Source: Bacteroidales bacterium (GTDB lineage: Bacteria; Bacteroidota; Bacteroidia; Bacteroidales; UBA7960). Taken from it: a DNA stretch of 20,678 bases. Shown here piece after piece: positions 17,801 to 20,678 of this stretch. Under the pieces are notes generated by a model. It was not told where the DNA came from. It did not search any database and saw nothing but the letters and a program-made list of their open reading frames with translations. Numbering within the stretch: the first letter of the stretch is position 1; every line of letters begins with the position of its first letter. Location of the stretch: positions 1 to 20,678 of the forward strand of contig PWGY01000195.1 of the NCBI GenBank assembly GCA_003554665.1, in the 5' to 3' direction. The translations under genes were made by a program, and so were the position numbers.

Positions 17801-18448
17801 TACCTGGGTGATCAGGTAAGCCTGGAAGCTACACCGGGAAGCGATTTTCTGTTCTCACACTGGGAGTTAGACGGGGAAGTGGTTCATGAATCGTCACAGT
17901 ACAGTTTTACATTAGAGGGACCTTTATCATTGACCGCTGTGTTTAAGGAAAAACCCCTTGCGCTTGAAATCAGGGTTATGCCGCATGAAGGCGGGGAGAC
18001 CATGCCCGGGGGAGGGGTTTCCAGGCATGAGGTGGGAGATGTGGTGGAACTGGTGGCTGCTCCCGCTATGGGTTTCAGAATGAGCCACTGGGACATTGAC
18101 GGCAGGCAGGTCTTCAATGACGTGGCTCAGATTGTTATGCGGGGAGATATGGTGGCCACAGCGGTCTTTGATTCTCCTGTTTCTGCGGACGCTCCGGATG
18201 GTAAGCAGGTCAGGGTTTTCCCGAACCCGGTCAGGCACAGCCTGACTGTCAGCTGGCCTTCCGGAACTGGAATCCGGGACATTCGCCTGAAGACTCTTGA
18301 TGGGCGGACTGTATATGAGCGTACCATTCAATCCGGCGAAGACGGGGGAGAGGTTGAGTTGTCTGTGGCAGATTTATCACCAGGGGTGTATATTATTCGT
18401 CTTGCCGGTCCGGATGAGCCTGTAATCAGAAGAGTATTGGTTTATTAA
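14837..18448 (+). CDS. Secreted trypsin-like serine protease with InlB-like repeats and T9SS sorting domain
   Basis: The protein has 1203 residues. A Sec signal (MNKAFRWGIFFLVFFTGASAVAQ) is followed by a prodomain-like region to about 190. A chymotrypsin-fold domain of lysyl-endopeptidase type follows, with catalytic His252 (LLSANHC), Asp296 (GSDVWLLEL) and Ser380 (EPGSSGSPIF); cysteines nearby may form disulfides. Residues about 554-716 look like a jelly-roll (MAM-like) domain and 722-818 like a fibronectin type III domain. From 819 to 1112 are four divergent repeats of about 73 residues resembling InlB B-repeats, with the recurring pattern FxxWxxDGE ending in AxF. The C-terminus from about 1123 (VRVFPNPVRHSLTVSW to GVYIIRLAGPDEPVIRRVLVY) is a T9SS type A sorting domain. 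It should be exported by type IX secretion and attached or released at the surface. The triad is intact; cleavage specificity cannot be told. Confidence 0.93.
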   Translation: MNKAFRWGIFFLVFFTGASAVAQISEPGVPPGFDLPLTRSALAFEEMPAVDTASLMAEDMVLDTIMDIPWRFGENISVNLHPENAGTWDEFPDGTRLWRLGIASPGAYSLNLTFDEYKLPEGASLYIYDTDHSHILGAFTHRNNQDDLYFATTLIPSDSIVIEYVEPPDVDFPGRLNLQTVTHAYRDPGGFVKSFGSSGWCNLNVACEEAEGWEDQISSVVMLLTGSNGFCSGVMINNTMNDARPFLLSANHCYRNPSTVVAWFNWESPDCEDPEESPPHDALSGAVSLARHPGSDVWLLELNHDVPESYNPFFAGWNRTLEEELTDTIAGIHHPRGDIKKFSFAEGGVQAASYLGNPGSGDTHWHITWSGGTTTEPGSSGSPIFDGRGRIIGQLHGGYAACGNTRPDWYGRFGVSWEGGGTEETGLRHWLDPLNADPQAIDGFDPFADPVAAISSIEGFAESTETVHLEWTLNEEGDPVAIAFNTEDRFGRPAGILAVNDSIHGGGKIIYLGYDTTLLRKDLQPGMDYYFSAWSFNNTPGYSPGLKTAVSTPCPDYFSLPFSDDFREGRLSGCWEEDFAGGAASWSVTGDSEYLPDSAAVGSYALMFDQEVDDAGHATRLVGPPMQYGDYDYGHLSFYMAGLEYNTGKVSVTVMFREKGDENWNALADFEASPNGWVLHEVELPPAAQGFQLAFLPLNIVDSGGVLLDGVSVKGNYSAAFPGPKNFVLDEAGSDYVRLTWERPYELSGGEHDPALEGYRVYRNDVLQHETADPDALSFLDKGMAVGRYRYYARAVYSDPYGLSDATSEVIGLVEEGPVTYNLNMASEGAGKTYPREGTYLYNEGAEITIRAKPDTNARFVRWVVNGEEFSGDPAKEITVSNELDIKAIFAPVEHEVVLASYPENIGVQSGGGNYAHGSLASVETSLPENVKFLDWRKGNHVVSVLPAFDYPVYASDTLVAHFHVPVYRVAVDVDPLNGGRIAGAGEFYLGDQVSLEATPGSDFLFSHWELDGEVVHESSQYSFTLEGPLSLTAVFKEKPLALEIRVMPHEGGETMPGGGVSRHEVGDVVELVAAPAMGFRMSHWDIDGRQVFNDVAQIVMRGDMVATAVFDSPVSADAPDGKQVRVFPNPVRHSLTVSWPSGTGIRDIRLKTLDGRTVYERTIQSGEDGGEVELSVADLSPGVYIIRLAGPDEPVIRRVLVY

Positions 18449-18460
18449 ACAGATCTGAAA

Positions 18461-19162
18461 GTGGAATTTGTGTTTATACTCAGTTCGCCCGCGCGTGAGG
18501 AGAATGTAGGTGCGGCTGCACGGGCCTTAAAAACCATGGGAATGGAAGAGCTGCGCCTGGTGAACCCGTTATGCGATCATTTGGGTGACAGGGCCCTTGC
18601 CACAGCTCATGGTTCCGGTGGTATTCTTGAGGATGCCGTGGTATATCCTTCACTTCCTGAGGCTGCTGAAGATCTTTCGCTGCTGATCGGCTCCGCGGCC
18701 AAAAAACGCAACATCCGTGAAGACCGGCATCCTGTGAATGAGCTGCCCGCTATGTTGAAAAGCAAGGAAGGTTTGCTTAAGCGTGTAGGGATTGCTTTTG
18801 GGGGTGAAGAATCGGGTCTGTCTAACCGGGAGCTGGATCAATGTGACCTGCTTACCACCATTCCCATGGTCAGGAAATATCCCTCACTGAACCTGGCCCA
18901 GGCTGTGATGGTTTATGCATACACTCTTTCGGAACTAACCCTGAACATTGCATCGAAAAAACAAATCCCTGCAACCGGTGATGAACTGAAAGTGGTAAAG
19001 GAGAAAGCCATGCAGGTTTTATCTGATGTGGAGATTCCTGAAGACCACATCATCCACCGTCGCATCATGGAAAGGCTGATGATGCTTGACCAGGACGATA
19101 TGCACCTCTTTCACTCGTTTTGTAAGTTCTACCTGAAAAAGTACCATGGCAGAATCAAGTAA
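18461..19162 (+). CDS. trmJ: SpoU/TrmH-family RNA methyltransferase, TrmJ-like
   Basis: This 233-residue cytoplasmic enzyme has the SPOUT knot fold and probably 2'-O-methylates residue 32 of tRNAs with S-adenosylmethionine. Motif 1 is SSPAREENVGAAARALKTMG (Asn15, Arg21), motif 2 is VGIAFGGEESGLSNREL (109-125) and motif 3 is IPMVRKYPSLNLAQAV (134-149), which together look more like TrmJ than TrmH or TrmL. The C-terminal 70 residues are helical, as in TrmJ. The start must be GTG at 18461: the frame is blocked by the in-frame stop of the protease at 18446-18448, and no ATG lies between. The 12-bp gap suggests co-transcription with the protease, an odd pairing for a tRNA enzyme. A hairpin begins 6 bp after its stop. 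Confidence 0.85.
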   Translation: MEFVFILSSPAREENVGAAARALKTMGMEELRLVNPLCDHLGDRALATAHGSGGILEDAVVYPSLPEAAEDLSLLIGSAAKKRNIREDRHPVNELPAMLKSKEGLLKRVGIAFGGEESGLSNRELDQCDLLTTIPMVRKYPSLNLAQAVMVYAYTLSELTLNIASKKQIPATGDELKVVKEKAMQVLSDVEIPEDHIIHRRIMERLMMLDQDDMHLFHSFCKFYLKKYHGRIK

Positions 19163-19167
19163 TGGTC

Positions 19168-19440
19168 GTGGCTTCGCCACTCTGGTTAGTCGGGTGCTTC
19201 GCACCCTCCATTGTTGGTTTTCATGGGCAGAGAGCACTGGCGATAGCCCATGAACCGTGGCCGGAGCCACGCGGTTGTTGGTTAGTCGGCGCTGCGCGCC
19301 TCCGGTTGGTCGGGGGCTTTGCCCCCTCCGGTTGTTGGTTAACGGCGCTTCGCGCCCTGGTTGTTGGTTCTCACGGGCCGTGTGTTGGGAAAGCTGCCTG
19401 GGGCTTGTTCTTTGGCCTGAGAGGTTGTTGGTTAACGGCG
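19168..19440 (+). repeat. Array of short hairpins joined by a GGTTGTTGGTTA linker
   Basis: Perfect stem-loops occur at 19168-19180 (GTGGC, TTC, GCCAC), 19192-19206 (GGGTGC, TTC, GCACCC), 19220-19254 (9-bp stem TTCATGGGC, 17-nt loop), 19256-19271 (CGTGGC, CGGA, GCCACG), 19288-19300 (GGCGC, TGC, GCGCC), 19312-19326 (GGGGGC, TTT, GCCCCC) and 19344-19356 (GGCGC, TTC, GCGCC). A weaker one lies at 19372-19382. Linkers reading GGTTGTTGGTT stand at 19273, 19330, 19359 and 19423, with shorter forms at 19183, 19212 and 19303. Stems differ in sequence but keep length and a 3-nt loop. The frames open through it read as low-complexity repeats and are not genes. No spacers of CRISPR type are present. It resembles REP-like intergenic elements, but I know no exact family. 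Confidence 0.82.
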
Positions 19441-19565
19441 TGTGTCATAGTAACATACGATCCACCGGTTACAGCAGAACAAGGTATGCTGCAGCAAGCA
19501 GGCCACCGACCAGCATTATGACACTGGGCCCGAAGCAACAATTCAATTATCCGTAATTAATCAGA
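19441..19565. other. Gene-free middle of the spacer with an 8-bp inverted repeat
   Basis: GTGTCATA at 19442-19449 is matched by TATGACAC at 19517-19524, bracketing about 83 bp. Inside, on the minus strand at 19469-19516, is a 15-codon frame MLVGGLLAAAYLVLL that is wholly hydrophobic. It may be a remnant of a membrane protein or chance. I see no RNA gene. Confidence 0.3.
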
Positions 19566-19711
19566 TACGACCTGTGAACCGTCTGGCGGCCGGATTGGCC
19601 TGCGCGGCAGTGAACCGCCCGTAGATTTTAGCAAGGCAGCCCGCCAGCGAGCGGGGGGGATGCACCCAACAACCGGAGTGCCGTCTGCTACGACTAACCA
19701 ACAATCCGTTA
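19566..19711 (-). repeat. Right-hand, partly inverted copy of the hairpin array
   Basis: Read on the minus strand, TTGTTGGTTAGTCG (19691-19704) and CTCCGGTTGTTGG (19666-19678) are exact copies of linker segments found on the plus strand at 19275-19288 and 19326-19338. A hairpin CCCGC, 6-nt loop, GCGGG lies at 19640-19655. In contrast, 19574-19607 (beginning TGAACCGT) resembles 19251-19273 in direct orientation, so the block is a mosaic of both directions. It ends 16 bp after the stop of the MFS gene, mirroring how the left array abuts trmJ. Confidence 0.65.
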
Positions 19712-19726
19712 CCGGTGGGTCAAATT

Positions 19727-20678
19727 TTACTGCTTGTGGCTGATCATTTTCCGGGCGAGGCTGATATAGACGGTGCGAAGGCGTTTGCCGAACAGCAGTG
19801 CCGAACCCAGGCACACCAGCGAGAAGACAAATACCGTAAATGGTACGCCGATATATTCTGCCACGCTGCCTGCCAGCAGGCTTCCCAGCGGAGTGATGCC
19901 CATGAAGGTCATGCTGTACAGGGAAACCACCCGTCCGCGTTTGTCCTCATCGGCAATGCTTTGTATCAGTGTGTTGGTGCTGTTGAAATGTACGATCATC
20001 CCGAATCCTGTTACCACCATGGCCAGGAGGGAAAGGAGGGTAAAAGAGGAAAGGGCGAATACAGCCAGTCCGATGGCAAACATCAGTGAGGCTTTCAGGG
20101 TAATTCCGGGGATTTTGTGAATATCTTTTCTGGAAGCCAGAAAGAAGGCCCCTGTGAGGGCCCCGGCCCCCAGTGCTCCTGTGAGTATGCCCAGCATTTC
20201 GGATTCACCGCCCAGTACGTCGGCGGCAAAAATGGGCAGCAGGGCCTGGAACGGAAGGCCGAAAAAGCTGCTGAGGGCCACCAGGGTGATCAGGTAGCGC
20301 AGTGTGTGGAATGACCATGCATAACTTACGCCTTCGCGCAACTGGGCAAATATAGACCCGTAACGGGGTGGTCGTTTGACTTTCTGTATTCTGATGGCGA
20401 TCATGGCCGCGATCACGGTAACAAAAGACACCCCGTTGATAAAGAAACACCAGCCTTCTCCTACAAGGGCAATCAGCACCCCGCCAATTGGTGGCCCCAC
20501 GAAACGGGCCAGGTTATACAGGGAGGAGTTCAGGGCAATGGCATTGGAGAGGTCTTCACGACGCGTAATGATGTCAGGCACAAAGGATTGACGGAAAGGG
20601 GTGTCGAATCCAAGGATCACCCCGTTGGTGAGTGCCATGGCAATGATCCATGTTACGGTAATGCGGTCGGTGAGGGTC
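19727..20678 (-). CDS. MFS transporter (EntS/MFS_3-like), C-terminal part
   Basis: The frame remains open to the window edge, so the Met at 20638 is internal and the start lies outside. The visible part of about 316 residues has alternating hydrophobic segments consistent with eight or so of twelve transmembrane helices. It carries features of the MFS_3 group that includes the enterobactin exporter EntS: FDTPFRQSFVPDIITRREDL, NAIALNSSLYNLARFVGPPI, GGVLIALVGEGWCFFINGVS in the first half, and the repeat-related NSTNTLIQSIADEDKRGRVV and SLYSMTFMGITPLGSLLAGS in the second. These are inner membrane proton-coupled exporters; the substrate is unknown. It converges on trmJ across the repeat spacer. 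No neighbouring siderophore gene is in the window to support an EntS role. Confidence 0.9.
   Translation of the reverse strand, partial: TLTDRITVTWIIAMALTNGVILGFDTPFRQSFVPDIITRREDLSNAIALNSSLYNLARFVGPPIGGVLIALVGEGWCFFINGVSFVTVIAAMIAIRIQKVKRPPRYGSIFAQLREGVSYAWSFHTLRYLITLVALSSFFGLPFQALLPIFAADVLGGESEMLGILTGALGAGALTGAFFLASRKDIHKIPGITLKASLMFAIGLAVFALSSFTLLSLLAMVVTGFGMIVHFNSTNTLIQSIADEDKRGRVVSLYSMTFMGITPLGSLLAGSVAEYIGVPFTVFVFSLVCLGSALLFGKRLRTVYISLARKMISHKQ

Noticed and set aside
19168..19440. CRISPR array
   Set aside because: There is no constant repeat with unique spacers of even length; the conserved part is the linker and the variable parts are palindromes. No cas gene is nearby.
19162..19556. 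Plus-strand frames of 119 and 99 codons in the hairpin array
   Set aside because: They translate hairpins and linkers into Trp/Leu/Val-rich repeats and have no family features.

Overview
The window comes from a member of the Bacteroidota (Bacteroidetes). Four things point there: a secreted protease with a type IX secretion (Por) C-terminal sorting domain; three promoter -7 boxes matching the phylum's TAnnTTTG consensus; the zinc-less DksA-like protein and long LspA typical of the phylum; and an efflux operon in the same gene order as PG0538-PG0541 of Porphyromonas gingivalis. I cannot place it in an order or genus. The DNA is roughly balanced in GC, with AT-rich promoter regions. Nothing indicates a plasmid, prophage, transposase or CRISPR array.

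Layout. 1-5070 (+): a tripartite RND efflux operon with a TolC-type outer membrane protein (5' end cut by the window), a lipoprotein adaptor, an RND permease and a small PII-like PG0541-family protein. 5071-5495: a spacer with a 73-bp imperfect tandem repeat (three full copies and part of a fourth) and a strong intrinsic terminator. 5496-7868 (+): a large lipoprotein zinc metalloprotease of metzincin type. 7869-8185: a convergent spacer with two successive perfect stem-loops, the second a terminator. 8186-12679 (-): ileS, a DksA-like gene and lspA, tightly packed and read in that order, with a PQQ-type sugar dehydrogenase lipoprotein (12845-13972, -) upstream. 14144-14611 (+): a small Cys-containing orphan protein behind a clear promoter. 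14837-19162 (+): a 1203-residue secreted trypsin-like protease with InlB-like repeats and a T9SS signal, followed 12 bp later by a TrmJ-like tRNA methyltransferase with a GTG start. 19163-19726: a gene-free spacer between convergent genes, filled with short hairpins of differing stem sequence joined by a conserved linker. 19727-20678 (-): the C-terminal part of an MFS exporter, cut by the window.

How the parts fit. The efflux genes encode one envelope-spanning pump plus a candidate sensor. ileS, the DksA-like gene and lspA are housekeeping. LspA processes lipoproteins, and at least three are encoded here (adaptor, metalloprotease, sugar dehydrogenase). The most unusual content is non-coding: two unrelated repeat families, the tandem 73-mer and the hairpin array, both directly downstream of genes. 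No complete new defence or mobile system is visible. The best leads are the hairpin array, the PII-like protein in the efflux operon and the orphan protein at 14144.
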